Source: Cuneatibacter sp. NSJ-177
Lineage (GTDB): Bacteria > Bacillota > Clostridia > Lachnospirales > Lachnospiraceae
Assembly (NCBI RefSeq): GCF_022867805.1
Contig: NZ_JALIFO010000006.1
Location: 310,001-374,000, forward strand
Direction: 5' to 3'
DNA: 64,000 nt
A model generated the notes under the pieces. That model was not told where the DNA came from and searched no databases. It was given only the letters and a program-made list of their open reading frames with translations. The translations under genes and the position numbers were made by a program. This document shows, piece by piece, positions 34,128 to 43,524 of this stretch. Every line of letters begins with the position of its first letter. Positions within the stretch are counted from its first letter, which is position 1.

Positions 34128-34703
34128 ATGAAGCTGCTAGAAGAGAGAATCCGGAAAGATGGCTTGGTAAAGCCGGGCAATGTTCTGAAGGTAGACAACT
34201 TTCTGAATCACCAGATGGACGTGGAACTGTTTGATCAGATGGGAGAGGAGTTTAAGCGTTTGTTTGCGGACCGGCCGATCAATAAGATTTTAACCATTGA
34301 GGCGTCGGGGATCGGCATCGCCTGTATTACCGCCCGCCACTTCCATGTGCCGGTGGTGTTTGCCAAGAAGACCCAGAGCATCAACCTGGACGGGGAATCC
34401 TACGTGACAAAGGTGGAATCCTTTACCCATAAGCGCACCTACGACGTGATCGTATCCAAAAAATACCTGGGACCGGAGGATCATGTGCTGATTATCGATG
34501 ACTTTCTGGCCAACGGCTGCGCCGTGGACGGGCTGATCGACCTGATCCAGAGCGCCGGGGCTACGGTGGAAGGCGTTGGAATCGCCATTGAAAAAGGATT
34601 CCAGAGCGGCGGAGAGATGATCAGGAACAAGGGAGTCCGTGTGGAATCCCTGGCGATTGTGGAGCAGATGAATCCGGAGACAGGGGAGATTGTGTTCCGG
34701 TAA
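34128..34703 (+). CDS. xpt: Xanthine phosphoribosyltransferase
   Basis: 191 residues with the family start [14 protein letters not shown] and the PRPP-binding motif [13 protein letters not shown]; also EASGIGIA and [13 protein letters not shown], typical of Xpt. It salvages xanthine to XMP in the cytoplasm. ATG 34128 follows GAGAGGAAA; the open frame upstream runs through the tRNA gene and is chance. Monocistronic, with its own promoter and terminator. Confidence 0.95.
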   Translation: MKLLEERIRKDGLVKPGNVLKVDNFLNHQMDVELFDQMGEEFKRLFADRPINKILTIEASGIGIACITARHFHVPVVFAKKTQSINLDGESYVTKVESFTHKRTYDVIVSKKYLGPEDHVLIIDDFLANGCAVDGLIDLIQSAGATVEGVGIAIEKGFQSGGEMIRNKGVRVESLAIVEQMNPETGEIVFR

Positions 34704-35098
34704 TAGCAGAGAAAAATTTTGAATTTGAGGATTTTTGTTTCTATGCGGGACGAAAAATAAAATATTGGCTGTGGCCAAAAGAAATAGGAGCTGCCGCGGG
34801 TGCAATTTAGAACGCCGAATTGCATTCCGCGGCAATCTTTTTGTCGGATCCCGGCGGCGGCGGAGTCGAAAAAGAGGGTGGGATTTCGATCTGTGAAAAA
34901 TTTTGATAAGTAATAAAAGAATGGTGCAAAATAAATGACACAAATTTTCGTATTCCGCTTAAGAAAATTTTGAACAAGAATTCCGGATGGATTCTTGAAA
35001 GTTCCGGGAAAACATGTTATACTACGGGACGGAAAGTAAGATCCCAGAGTCATGGAAGATGGATGTATTTCACAAAGTCGTTTTGAAAGGCAGAAAAG
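34704..35098 (+). other. Spacer with xpt terminator and yggS promoter
   Basis: No gene. A strong hairpin at 34792-34834 (TGCCGCGG...CCGCGGCA with AATTGCA inside) and TTTTT to 34842 ends the xpt transcript. TTGAAA (34995-35000) and TATACT (35018-35023), 17 bp apart, form the next promoter. The segment between, rich in A and T, shows nothing further. Confidence 0.7.
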
Positions 35099-35788
35099 AT
35101 GGTAGCGGAAAATTACCGGGAAGTGGAAGCCAGAGTTGCCGCCGCTTGTAAACGGAGCGGCAGGAAACGGGAAGATGTGACCTTGATTGCGGTCAGCAAG
35201 ACAAAGCCCGTGGAGATGATTCGGGAATTGATGGCGATCGGCGTAAAAGACTTTGGGGAGAATAAGCCTCAGGAGCTGAAGACCAAAACCGAGGAGATCA
35301 CCGAACCCTTGCGTTGGCATCTGATCGGCAACCTCCAGACCAACAAGGTGAAATATGTGGTGGGCAGAGCCTGTCTGATCCATTCTGTCTCTTCCCTTCA
35401 TCTGGCGGAAGCCTTGCAGAAGGAAGCGGCCAAAAAAGATTTGGTCTGCCGGGTTCTGGTGGAAGTGAACATCGCCGGGGAGGAGACCAAGTCCGGAGTG
35501 TCCCCGGAGGAAGCCGCCGGACTGGCGCGCCAGATCGCAGCGCTTCCGAATCTTGAGGTTTGCGGACTAATGGCAATCGCTCCCCCGGTGGAATCGCCGG
35601 AAGAAAACCGCGGGTATTTCCGGTCTATGAGACTACTGAAAGAAAAGATTGCGTCCATGGGGCTGGACCGCGTTTCTATGGACGAGCTGTCGATGGGAAT
35701 GACCGGAGATTTTGAGGTGGCGATTGAAGAGGGGGCGACCCTGGTTCGGGTGGGCACCGCCATCTTTGGTTCCCGTGCGGCGCGTTGA
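35099..35788 (+). CDS. PLP homeostasis protein, YggS/YlmE/PROSC family
   Basis: 229 residues; the PLP-lysine lies in TLIAVSKTKP (about residue 37) and the family motifs GENKPQELKTK, WHLIGNLQTNKVK, LVEVNIAGEETKSGV and LSMGMTGDFEVAIEEGATLVRVGTAIFG are present. These alanine-racemase-fold proteins bind pyridoxal phosphate and balance vitamin B6 and amino-acid pools. In many Firmicutes the gene stands in the ylm cell-division cluster; here it is alone. Confidence 0.94.
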   Translation: MVAENYREVEARVAAACKRSGRKREDVTLIAVSKTKPVEMIRELMAIGVKDFGENKPQELKTKTEEITEPLRWHLIGNLQTNKVKYVVGRACLIHSVSSLHLAEALQKEAAKKDLVCRVLVEVNIAGEETKSGVSPEEAAGLARQIAALPNLEVCGLMAIAPPVESPEENRGYFRSMRLLKEKIASMGLDRVSMDELSMGMTGDFEVAIEEGATLVRVGTAIFGSRAAR

Positions 35789-35865
35789 TTGCCGGGATAG
35801 CGAAAAAATCGCGGGGGATGCTCTTACTCTCGATGAGTAGGAATAAAAACAAAGGAATTTTCAAA

Positions 35866-35894
35866 TTGAACTTTTAAATATAACGTGTTATAAT
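35866..35894 (+). promoter_or_regulatory. Promoter of the Lrp-family gene
   Basis: TTGAAC (35866-35871), 17 bp, TATAAT (35889-35894). Confidence 0.75.
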
Positions 35895-35923
35895 TATTAT
35901 ATTAAGTTAAAGGAAGGTTTGTC

Positions 35924-36373
35924 ATGGACAGAATCGACAAAAAGTTATTGCGGCTTCTTCAGGAAAACGCCAGATACTCTCTGAAACAGCTGTCGGAGAA
36001 GGTATTCCTGTCGTCGCCGGCGGTAGCGGCCCGCATTCAGAAGCTGGAAGATGACGGAATCATTTCCGGCTACCATGCGGATATCAGCCTGGACAAGATG
36101 GGGTATCACATCACGGCTTTTATTAATTTGGAAATGACACCGAAGCAGAAGGCTGAGTTCCTGCCTTTTATCTCAAGGGTTCCCAATGTGATCGAGTGCA
36201 ATACCGTTTCCGGGAACTACTCCATGCTGATGAAAGTAAGCTTCCCTTCCACGACAGACTTGGACGTGTTTATCGGCCAGCTTCAAAAATTCGGGCATAC
36301 GGAGACTCAGATTGTATTTTCCGTCCCGGTCCCTCACCGTGGGATTGTGGTGACCGGCGTGGATGAGGACTGA
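35924..36373 (+). CDS. Lrp/AsnC-family transcriptional regulator
   Basis: 149 residues: winged HTH (MDRIDKKLLRLLQENARYSLKQLSEKVFLSSPAVAARIQKLEDDGIISGY) and a RAM domain that binds amino acids at the dimer interface (VIECNTVSGNYSMLMKV). AAGGAAGG precedes the ATG. It stands alone; its targets cannot be read from the neighbourhood. Confidence 0.94.
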   Translation: MDRIDKKLLRLLQENARYSLKQLSEKVFLSSPAVAARIQKLEDDGIISGYHADISLDKMGYHITAFINLEMTPKQKAEFLPFISRVPNVIECNTVSGNYSMLMKVSFPSTTDLDVFIGQLQKFGHTETQIVFSVPVPHRGIVVTGVDED

Positions 36374-36394
36374 GAAGTGTCGAACATATGGAAA

Positions 36395-36447
36395 GCCTTT
36401 TCTTTTTGCGTCTTAAAATCAAAGCGTAAGGAGAAAAGGTTTTTTTA
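36395..36447 (+). terminator. Terminator after the Lrp-family gene
   Basis: CCTTTTCT (36396-36403) pairs with GGAGAAAAGG, followed by TTTTTTT. Confidence 0.75.
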
Positions 36448-36535
36448 TTGCACTCCTCTGCCCCGCGATCGATAACGGCGGACGACAGATCCGCGACTGT
36501 TTTTTTAGCCTGGAAGCGCCGTTCATTTTGTAACC

Positions 36536-36564
36536 TTGACGCTTTTTCCAGGAGAGAGTATACT
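36536..36564 (+). promoter_or_regulatory. NUDIX gene promoter
   Basis: TTGACG (36536-36541), 17 bp, TATACT (36559-36564), 50 bp before the start. Confidence 0.75.
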
Positions 36565-36614
36565 ATATACTAATATAGACAAGATACTGTTCCAGCCGGA
36601 CAGGAGGGATTGCA

Positions 36615-37067
36615 ATGACAGAGGCAACGAGCTGTGGCGGTGTGGTAATTTTTCGCGGAAAGATTCTGCTTTTGTATAAGAATGTCAGAAACAAATACGA
36701 GGGCTGGGTACTTCCGAAGGGAACGGTGGAAGAAGGCGAAGAGCATTCGGAAACCGCCCTGCGGGAAGTCATGGAGGAGACCGGGGTCAAGGCGTCAATT
36801 ATCAAATACATCGGGAAAAGCCAATATACATTTTCAACCTTGAAAGAAGAAGTCGTAAAGGATGTCCACTGGTTTCTGATGATGTCGGACAGCTATTACA
36901 GCAAACCGCAGAGGGAAGAGTTCTTTGTGGATTCCGGTTATTATAAATACCATGAAGCGTATCACTTGCTGAAGTTTTCCAATGAGAAACAAATACTGGA
37001 AATGGCTTACAATGAATATTTAAACCTGAAAAAGAAGAACCTATGGGGGAATAAAAAATATTTCTAG
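36615..37067 (+). CDS. NUDIX hydrolase
   Basis: 150 residues with a complete Nudix box (G-x5-E-x7-REV-x-EE-x-G) starting at GTVEEGEEH near residue 36. It hydrolyses nucleoside diphosphate-linked compounds; the start CGGVVIF and WVLPKG resemble diadenosine polyphosphate hydrolases. AGGAGG precedes the ATG. The M32 peptidase gene begins 10 bp after its stop, so the two are cotranscribed. Confidence 0.92.
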   Translation: MTEATSCGGVVIFRGKILLLYKNVRNKYEGWVLPKGTVEEGEEHSETALREVMEETGVKASIIKYIGKSQYTFSTLKEEVVKDVHWFLMMSDSYYSKPQREEFFVDSGYYKYHEAYHLLKFSNEKQILEMAYNEYLNLKKKNLWGNKKYF

Positions 37068-37077
37068 GTGGTGGAAC

Positions 37078-38589
37078 ATGAATCAGCTCTATGAAAAATT
37101 AACCCCGTATCTGGAACAGCGGAGGATGATCCAGACCTCCCTGACACTTTTTGAATGGGATTTGGAGACCATGGCTCCGGATCGCGCAGTGGAGCGCACG
37201 GCGACGGTGATGGAGCTTCTTCAAGACGGGCTTCGGAAAGCGATTCTGGAACCGGAGACCAAGCAAACGATAGAAGCCTTAAAAGAAGCTGCTGATTTGA
37301 CCCCGGAGGAAGAAGCCGTGGTCCGGGAGCTTTCTCTTGAATTGGAGAAGATGGAGGCGATTCCGGCCGAGGAGTACCGGGCCTATGCCAATCTCCAGGC
37401 CAAAGCCGCGTCCATTTGGTCGGATGCGAAGGAAAAAAACGATTTTTCCGCCTTTGCCCCTACGCTGGAAAAGGTGGTGGATATGACCCGCCGGTTTGCC
37501 GAGGCGCGGGCCAATGGGAAGAAAAAGCCGTACGACGTCCTGCTGGAGGACTATGAGAAAGGATTCACGGAAGAAAAGCTGGATCCTTTTTTTGAAAAAT
37601 TAGAAGAAGAATTGCCGCCTTTGGTGCAGGAAGTGGTAAAGGCCCAGGAAGGCCTGGATGATTTCTTCCTGCATCAGTCATACCCCATCGGAAAACAGCG
37701 GGAATTCAATGAGTACCTGGCAGATTATATGGGGTTGGATAAAAAACGCGTGGCGATGGCGGAGAGCGCCCATCCTTTTACCACGAACCTGCACTGCGAC
37801 GATGTGCGGATTACAACCCATTATTACGAAAAACTTCCGGTCAGCGCGATCTTTTCTACGATCCACGAAGGCGGCCATGCTCTGTATGAATTGGGCGTGG
37901 CGCCGGAACTGACCCTGACGCCGGTGGGAATGGGGGCGTCCTGCGGCATGCACGAATCCCAGTCCCGCTTTTATGAAAACATGCTGGGAAGACGGAAAGA
38001 ATTCTGGATTCCCCTCTACGGAAAGCTCCAGGAGTTGTTTGAGGACCAGTTGGGGGAGATCTCTCTGGATCAATTCATGGCTGCCGTCAACCGGGTGCAG
38101 CCGGGGCCTGTGCGGATCGAGGCCGACGAACTGACTTACAGCCTGCACATCCTGGTGCGCTACCGGCTGGAGAAGGAGCTCTTTGGCGGCGAGCTGAAGG
38201 TGAAGGAGCTGCCGGAGCGCTGGGAAGAGCTATATGAAAAATATCTGGGAATCCGGCCGAAGGATGCCGCCGAAGGAGTGCTCCAGGATATTCATTGGGC
38301 CCAGGGTTCCTTTGGGTATTTTCCTTCCTACGCGCTGGGCAATGCTTTTGCAGCTCAGATCGACAGGCGGATGGAAGAGGAAATCCCGGTGGGGGAGATT
38401 CTCGCTGAGGGAAGACTATCGGAGATTACGGATTGGCTGAGAGAAAAAATTCACCGATTCGGCGCGGTAAAGCCGGTTCCGGAGCTGCTGCGCGAGGCAA
38501 CCGGAGAGGATTTTTGCCCGGATTATTATCTGGAATACTTGAAGAATAAGGCTCATTCCATCACTTCTCTTTCAAAGAAAGTGAAATAG
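37078..38589 (+). CDS. M32-family (Taq-type) metallocarboxypeptidase
   Basis: 503 residues with zinc motif HEGGHALYE (HExxH) and the downstream family motif GMHESQSRFYENMLGR, plus RIEADELTYSLHILVRY. It removes C-terminal residues from peptides in the cytoplasm; M32 enzymes disfavour proline. GGTGG precedes the ATG. Size is standard (about 500). Confidence 0.95.
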   Translation: MNQLYEKLTPYLEQRRMIQTSLTLFEWDLETMAPDRAVERTATVMELLQDGLRKAILEPETKQTIEALKEAADLTPEEEAVVRELSLELEKMEAIPAEEYRAYANLQAKAASIWSDAKEKNDFSAFAPTLEKVVDMTRRFAEARANGKKKPYDVLLEDYEKGFTEEKLDPFFEKLEEELPPLVQEVVKAQEGLDDFFLHQSYPIGKQREFNEYLADYMGLDKKRVAMAESAHPFTTNLHCDDVRITTHYYEKLPVSAIFSTIHEGGHALYELGVAPELTLTPVGMGASCGMHESQSRFYENMLGRRKEFWIPLYGKLQELFEDQLGEISLDQFMAAVNRVQPGPVRIEADELTYSLHILVRYRLEKELFGGELKVKELPERWEELYEKYLGIRPKDAAEGVLQDIHWAQGSFGYFPSYALGNAFAAQIDRRMEEEIPVGEILAEGRLSEITDWLREKIHRFGAVKPVPELLREATGEDFCPDYYLEYLKNKAHSITSLSKKVK

Positions 38590-38643
38590 AAGCGGTTGGT
38601 TTTCCAGGATACAAAAGCATACTTTACAAAGGAGAAAATCAAA

Positions 38644-39192
38644 ATGGATCTGCTGTCTTCGATCGATTGGAAATCCGGTTTGTCTCTGGGCATCAGCCTT
38701 GTGGCGGCGGCCTGCAACGGGCTGTTTGGATATCGGCTTAGAAAGTTGTGGGTTTCGGTCTTCGGTTTTATCCTCGGCGGCTTTTTGGGGATGCTGGTGA
38801 CCGGATGGGTGACAGAGCAGGCGGCCGTGATTGCCGGAGTCGGTCTGCTGGTCGCCATAATCGGCGCGCTGGTCGCATATAAGCTGTATCTGGCCGGGAT
38901 TTTTTGCATCTGTTTTCTCTGCACGGCCTCGCTGTTCCTCTTGTTTTTGGGGACGGATGTCTGGTGGAAAATCGTGCTTCTTGTGGCCGGCGGCATCCTG
39001 GTGGGTGTCATAGGAGTTCAGTTTGTGAAGCCGGTGCTGATTATTTCAACCAGTCTGAGCGCGGGCATGACAATTGCAAATTCTGTGCTGGAGTGGTTTC
39101 ACGTCAGTGAAAATATATGGTATTCCGCGCTGGGAGCGGCGCTGGCCGTGGCGTTTCTGATTTTTCAGTTTAAAAACACAAAAGGGAGCTGA
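38644..39192 (+). CDS. DUF4203-type membrane protein
   Basis: 182 residues with about seven hydrophobic helices and the glycine-rich FGFILGGFLGM segment seen in TM7SF3/DUF4203-like proteins. ATG 38644 follows AAAGGAG. It abuts larB (stop and start adjacent), so it is cotranscribed with the lar genes; a role in cofactor or nickel handling is a guess from context. Confidence 0.7.
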   Translation: MDLLSSIDWKSGLSLGISLVAAACNGLFGYRLRKLWVSVFGFILGGFLGMLVTGWVTEQAAVIAGVGLLVAIIGALVAYKLYLAGIFCICFLCTASLFLLFLGTDVWWKIVLLVAGGILVGVIGVQFVKPVLIISTSLSAGMTIANSVLEWFHVSENIWYSALGAALAVAFLIFQFKNTKGS

Positions 39193-39954
39193 ATGGAATC
39201 GATGGATGTGGAAAAATTATTGTATCAGGTGAAGGAGGGAAGTCTGAGTATCGAGGAAGCCCAAAAGATGCTCAGGCTTCTTCCCTATGAGGATCTAGGC
39301 TGCGCCAGGCTGGACCACCACCGGCGCCTACGGACCGGTTTTTCGGAAGTGGTTTTCTGTCAGGGCAAAGAGCCGGAGCATTTAAAACGAATCTGGCGGA
39401 ACTTCCGGGACCGGAAAGAAAATGCCATGGGCACCCGCGCATCAAAGGAGCAAGCAGAACTTTTGCTGGGAGAAATCCCGGAACTCATGTATGATCCGGT
39501 GTCCCGGATATTAAAATTAGTATATCAAAAACCGGAGCCGATCGGGCGGATTGCCGTCTGTTCGGCCGGGACCGCGGATATTCCCGTGGCCGAGGAAGCC
39601 GCCCAGACCGTGGAGTTTTTCGGCGGCAGGGCCGAACGGTATTTTGACATCGGCGTGGCTGGAATCCACCGGCTTCTTGCGGTCAGGGAAGAGCTGGACA
39701 CCGCCAACTGCATCATCGCGGTGGCCGGTATGGAGGGAGCGCTTGCAAGCGTCCTGGCCGGTCTGGTGGATAAGCCGGTGGTGGCCGTGCCGACCTCCGT
39801 CGGCTACGGGGCAAGTTTCGGCGGCGTTTCCGCCCTGCTTACCATGATCAATTCCTGCGCCAACGGTATTTCCGTGGTAAATATCGACAATGGATATGGA
39901 GCCGGTTATGTCGCTTCCCAGATCAACCGGCTGGTGGAGAAAAAAGATGAATAA
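39193..39954 (+). CDS. larB: Nickel-pincer cofactor biosynthesis protein LarB
   Basis: 253 residues. The C-terminal half is an AIR-carboxylase-like domain (VCSAGTADIPVAEEAA, GVAGIHRL, AVAGMEGALASVLAGLV, AVPTSVGYGASFGGVSALLTMINSCANG). LarB carboxylates and hydrolyses nicotinic acid adenine dinucleotide to start the nickel-pincer nucleotide cofactor. It overlaps larC by 8 bp. Confidence 0.94.
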   Translation: MESMDVEKLLYQVKEGSLSIEEAQKMLRLLPYEDLGCARLDHHRRLRTGFSEVVFCQGKEPEHLKRIWRNFRDRKENAMGTRASKEQAELLLGEIPELMYDPVSRILKLVYQKPEPIGRIAVCSAGTADIPVAEEAAQTVEFFGGRAERYFDIGVAGIHRLLAVREELDTANCIIAVAGMEGALASVLAGLVDKPVVAVPTSVGYGASFGGVSALLTMINSCANGISVVNIDNGYGAGYVASQINRLVEKKDE

Positions 39955-41119
39955 GAATTGCTTGTATTTGGAATGTTATTCCGGCATCAGCGGCGACATG
40001 ACGGCCGCGGCGCTGCTGGATCTGGGCGCGGATGCGGCCGGTTTGACGCGTCTTCTTTCGTCCCTGCCGGTGGACGGATTTCGCGTGGTCCACGGAAAAA
40101 CAAAAAAGCAGGGGATCGCGGCAAGAGACTTTGATGTACTTGTGGAAAAAGATCAGCCTCACCGGCATCTGGCAGACCTGCTTGCTCTGCTTGACGGACT
40201 GCCGGCGGAACCGGAGGTTTTGGAGATGGCGGGAGAAATGTTCCGGCGTCTCGGCGAGGCGGAAGCAAAAGCCCACGGAATTCCGCTGGAAGAAGTTCAT
40301 TTTCATGAGGTGGGAGCAGTGGATTCCATCGTGGACGTATTGACCGCGGCCTACTGTTTTCATCAGTTACATATCGGAGAGGTGATTCTGTCGCCGATCT
40401 ATGAGGGACAGGGACATGTGAAATGCGCCCATGGCCTTTTGCCGGTTCCGGTGCCCGCCGTACGAAATCTGGCGGAGGCTTACGGCCTTCCCGTCAGTAT
40501 CCAAAATGTGGAAGGCGAGATGGTGACGCCCACCGGCGCGGCGATCGCCTCTTTGCTGTGGCAGGGCAGGATCGGCCTTCCGCCGTGCCGGATTTTGAAA
40601 ACCGGTATAGGCGCTGGAAAAAAAGATTTTCCCCATGCCAATGTGCTGCGGGCCAGCCTGATCGAGCCTTTGGCTGCACGGGAAGATGTCTGGGTATTGG
40701 AGACCAACTTGGACGACTGTTCTGGGGAAGCGATGGGCTACACGCTGGAAAAACTGGGGCAGGCCGGAGTGCGGGATGCGTTTTTTACTCCTGTGTTTAT
40801 GAAGAAAAACCGTCCGGGCGTGCTTTTGACCGTTGTGTGCGACCGTGAGAAGATTCCGGATGTGGAGCGGGTTGTCTTTACCCATACCACGACCATTGGA
40901 ATCCGCCGGTATCCGGTGGAGCGGAGCTGCCTGGACCGTACGATCAAAAAGCTGGAGACGCCTTGGGGGACGGCACGGGTCAAACAGTGCCGTGCCGGCG
41001 ATAAAACCTGGAATTATCCGGAATACGAGGACGTCAGGCGGATCTGTGACGAGAGCGGGGAGAACTTCGGCGGGATTTACCGGCTGATTCAAAATTTAGC
41101 GGAAGAGGAAAGATCATGA
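39947..41119 (+). CDS. larC: Nickel insertase LarC, full length
   Basis: 390 residues starting LYLECYSGISGDMTAAALLDLGA, with HFHEVGAVDSIVDV and the C-terminal ETNLDDCSGEAMGY region (larC2 part) and VERSCLDRTIKKLETPWG. LarC inserts nickel into the pincer nucleotide using CTP. In Lactiplantibacillus plantarum this protein needs a frameshift between larC1 and larC2; here it is one continuous frame. Overlaps larB and larE. Confidence 0.94.
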   Translation: MNKNCLYLECYSGISGDMTAAALLDLGADAAGLTRLLSSLPVDGFRVVHGKTKKQGIAARDFDVLVEKDQPHRHLADLLALLDGLPAEPEVLEMAGEMFRRLGEAEAKAHGIPLEEVHFHEVGAVDSIVDVLTAAYCFHQLHIGEVILSPIYEGQGHVKCAHGLLPVPVPAVRNLAEAYGLPVSIQNVEGEMVTPTGAAIASLLWQGRIGLPPCRILKTGIGAGKKDFPHANVLRASLIEPLAAREDVWVLETNLDDCSGEAMGYTLEKLGQAGVRDAFFTPVFMKKNRPGVLLTVVCDREKIPDVERVVFTHTTTIGIRRYPVERSCLDRTIKKLETPWGTARVKQCRAGDKTWNYPEYEDVRRICDESGENFGGIYRLIQNLAEEERS

Positions 41120-41928
41120 GCGGGAAAACGAAAGCTCTGAAAGAAAGAATCCGGGAGCTGGCGTCAAGCGACGTCTGCCTGGCATTTTCCGGAGGCGTGG
41201 ACAGCGGCCTTTTGATGAAGCTGTTTGCGGAGGCCGGCGCGAAGCTTCACGCCGTGATGCTTGACACGAGGCTTCATCCGAGAGCGGATATCGAGGGAGC
41301 CCGGCGTCTGGCGGCGGAGTGCGGATTGAATTTGACACTTTTAAAAGTGGATGAGAGCGAAGAGCCTTTCGTCTACCAAAACACACCGGAGCGCTGCTAT
41401 TATTGTAAAAAGAGAATGTTTTTAGAACTGAAAAGCTGGGCGGCGGAGCGGGGGATTTCCCAGGTGGTGGAGGGAACCAATGCCGACGATCTCTCCGCGT
41501 ACCGGCCGGGAATCCGCGCACTGAAAGAACTGCAAGTGATCAGCCCGCTGGCGGAATGCGGCCTGACCAAGGCGGAAATCCGGCGGCTGGCCGCTGAGAT
41601 GGGACTATCGGCGGCGGAGAAACCGTCCGCTCCGTGTTTGGCCACAAGACTTCCCTATGGAACTCCTTTGGACCCAGAACTGCTGGGCCGTCTGGAAATG
41701 GGGGAAGAGTGGCTGAGAAACCGTGGGCTGCGTCAGGTGCGTATGCGCTTCCATGAGCCGATTATCCGGATTGAGGTGGGAGCGGAGGAGATGGAGCGGC
41801 TGTTTGTCCTCCGAAAAGAAGTGACGGAGGAGCTGAAACGCTTGGGCTTTTTCTATATTACCATGGATTTGGAGGGGTTTCGTTCCGGCAGCATGGACAT
41901 TGGGCGGGATGGAATGAAAGAAGAATAG
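41116..41928 (+). CDS. larE: Sulfur transferase LarE, three-cysteine type
   Basis: 270 residues. The PP-loop SGGVDSGLLM activates the substrate with ATP; EGTNADDLSAYRPG and SAPCLATRLPYG are the family motifs. Besides the cysteine in SAPC there is a CYYC pair near residue 95. LarE with only the SAPC cysteine gives up that sulfur (sacrificial); homologues with three cysteines bind a 4Fe-4S cluster and can act catalytically. The cluster type is therefore expected here. Overlaps larC by 4 bp. Confidence 0.93.
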   Translation: MSGKTKALKERIRELASSDVCLAFSGGVDSGLLMKLFAEAGAKLHAVMLDTRLHPRADIEGARRLAAECGLNLTLLKVDESEEPFVYQNTPERCYYCKKRMFLELKSWAAERGISQVVEGTNADDLSAYRPGIRALKELQVISPLAECGLTKAEIRRLAAEMGLSAAEKPSAPCLATRLPYGTPLDPELLGRLEMGEEWLRNRGLRQVRMRFHEPIIRIEVGAEEMERLFVLRKEVTEELKRLGFFYITMDLEGFRSGSMDIGRDGMKEE

Positions 41929-41939
41929 GAGTAAAATGT

Positions 41940-42662
41940 ATGAGAGTTACTTATATTGGGCACAGCGGGTTTTCTGTGGAACTGGATCATTTTGTCCTGC
42001 TCTTTGATTACTATCAGGGCACGCTTCCGGATTTTCCGAGGGGAAAGCAGTTGGTGATTTTCGTCAGCCACAAGCATCACGATCATTTTAACCCCAAGAT
42101 TTTTTCTCTGGTGGATGCAAATCCGGGAGCGGTCTATCTGCTGTCGCGGGAAATCCGGATTCCGGCCCGCGGCATGGAAAAAGGGGAAATCCACTACCTG
42201 GGCCGGAGGGCGATGTACGATTATACCTTCGGCGGCCATCGGATATCCGTGGTGACGCTGCGCTCCACGGATATCGGAACCGCCTTTTTAGTCCGGGCCG
42301 ACGGAAAGCTGATCTACCATGGCGGCGACCTGAACTGGTGGGCCTGGAAGGGATCCGCAAAAAGTTCTCTAACGAGTATGGCTTCCCGGTATCAGGATGA
42401 AATTCACTATCTGGAGGAGCAGGAGCCCAAGAAACATCATGTGGACGTGGCGTTTATTCCCCTGGATCCCCGGCTGGAGGAGTACGCTTGCCTGGGCATG
42501 GACTATTTTCTCGCGCATATGGATCCAGACTACGTGTTTCCGATGCACTTTTGGGAGAAGTACGAGGTGATCCGGGATTATAAGGAGCGCCAAGAGGCCC
42601 AGGAGTGGAAAGATAAAATCGTAGAGATCGAGCGGCAGGGGCAGGAATTTATTCTGCCGTAG
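41940..42662 (+). CDS. MBL-fold metallo-hydrolase
   Basis: 240 residues with the metal-binding motif SHKHHDHF and a second ligand region YHGGDLNWW; the start VTYIGHSGFSVELD resembles UlaG-type MBL proteins. AGGAGTAAAATGT precedes the ATG, 11 bp after larE, so it is the last gene of the lar operon. Its substrate is unknown; a link to the lar pathway is only contextual. Confidence 0.85.
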   Translation: MRVTYIGHSGFSVELDHFVLLFDYYQGTLPDFPRGKQLVIFVSHKHHDHFNPKIFSLVDANPGAVYLLSREIRIPARGMEKGEIHYLGRRAMYDYTFGGHRISVVTLRSTDIGTAFLVRADGKLIYHGGDLNWWAWKGSAKSSLTSMASRYQDEIHYLEEQEPKKHHVDVAFIPLDPRLEEYACLGMDYFLAHMDPDYVFPMHFWEKYEVIRDYKERQEAQEWKDKIVEIERQGQEFILP

Positions 42663-42668
42663 GGCCCG

Positions 42669-42702
42669 CAGGGAATCTTCCCGGATCAAGGAAGATTCCC
42701 TG
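42669..42702. terminator. Hairpin between convergent genes
   Basis: AGGGAATCTTCC (42669-42680) and its perfect complement (42691-42702) close an 8-10 nt loop. There is no long T run on either side, so termination strength is uncertain. Confidence 0.5.
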
Positions 42703-42711
42703 TAGCGGAGC

Positions 42712-43524
42712 TTATTCGGCTGCCTCTGATTGGGCGGCGCGGCCGGCCATTTCTGCATACTGCGGCGTGCCGAGGCCGTAGCCCCCGGCTAAATAGAGGA
42801 TATTTCCGGTGACATAGGATGCCTCGTCGCTGGCGAGATAGGCGACGGCGCCTGCAATGTCTTCCGGCGTGGCCATTCGCTTAAGGGGCACATGGGAGAG
42901 AAACGAGCGGATGAAGGATTCCGGCATGTTTTTTAGCGCCGCGTCCGTGGCGGTCAGGCCGGGGAGAACCGCATTGCAGCGGACATTGCTTTGTGCATAT
43001 TGAAGGGCGATCTGCTTCGTGATGTTGTTGACGGCGGCTTTGGATACCCCGTAGCCGATCCGGGTGACATCGGGGATCGCGCCGCCGATGGAGGAGATAT
43101 TGACGATGCTGCCTCCGCCTTGCCGGATCATGTGGGGAACCGCCAGTTTGCTGATCCGGTACACGCTTCCCAGATTCATTTCCAGAATTTCAAAGAACGC
43201 TTCTTCTTTTCCTCTTACCAGGTCCAGATCTTCCGCGGGTTTTCCCATCCCAAAATTATTCACCAGAATATCAAGACGGCCTGCCTTTAAGACGGTGTCT
43301 TCCACCATGGAAGAATAGCTGTCTCGTTTGGTGGCGTCAAAATAAACCGGGGTCATCCGAAAGCCCTCTTTCCGATAGCGGTCGCAAATTTCCTGGGCTG
43401 CTTCCATCCGGCGGACGCCAAGATACACATCCGCGCCGTTTTCCGCGAGTTTCAGGGCGCAGGCCAGGCCGATCCCCTTGGTGGCGGAGGTCACGAGCGC
43501 GGCCTTGTTTTCTAATCCGTTCAT
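42712..43524 (-). CDS. SDR oxidoreductase resembling NADP-dependent 7alpha-hydroxysteroid dehydrogenase
   Basis: 270 residues from ATG 43524 (after AAAGGGA). SDR motifs: TSATKGIG (cofactor), an arginine pair after the second strand (VYLGVRR) suiting NADP, NNFG, catalytic Ser in VNISSIGG and YGVSKAAVN. By eye the protein follows the clostridial 7alpha-HSDH closely: SYSSMVEDTV, IALQYAQSNVRCNAVLPGL and the unusual C-terminal ending AGGYGLGTPQYAEM. That enzyme oxidises the 7alpha-hydroxyl of bile acids. Generic SDR function remains possible. Divergent from an MFS carrier gene. Confidence 0.78.
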   Translation of the reverse strand: MNGLENKAALVTSATKGIGLACALKLAENGADVYLGVRRMEAAQEICDRYRKEGFRMTPVYFDATKRDSYSSMVEDTVLKAGRLDILVNNFGMGKPAEDLDLVRGKEEAFFEILEMNLGSVYRISKLAVPHMIRQGGGSIVNISSIGGAIPDVTRIGYGVSKAAVNNITKQIALQYAQSNVRCNAVLPGLTATDAALKNMPESFIRSFLSHVPLKRMATPEDIAGAVAYLASDEASYVTGNILYLAGGYGLGTPQYAEMAGRAAQSEAAE

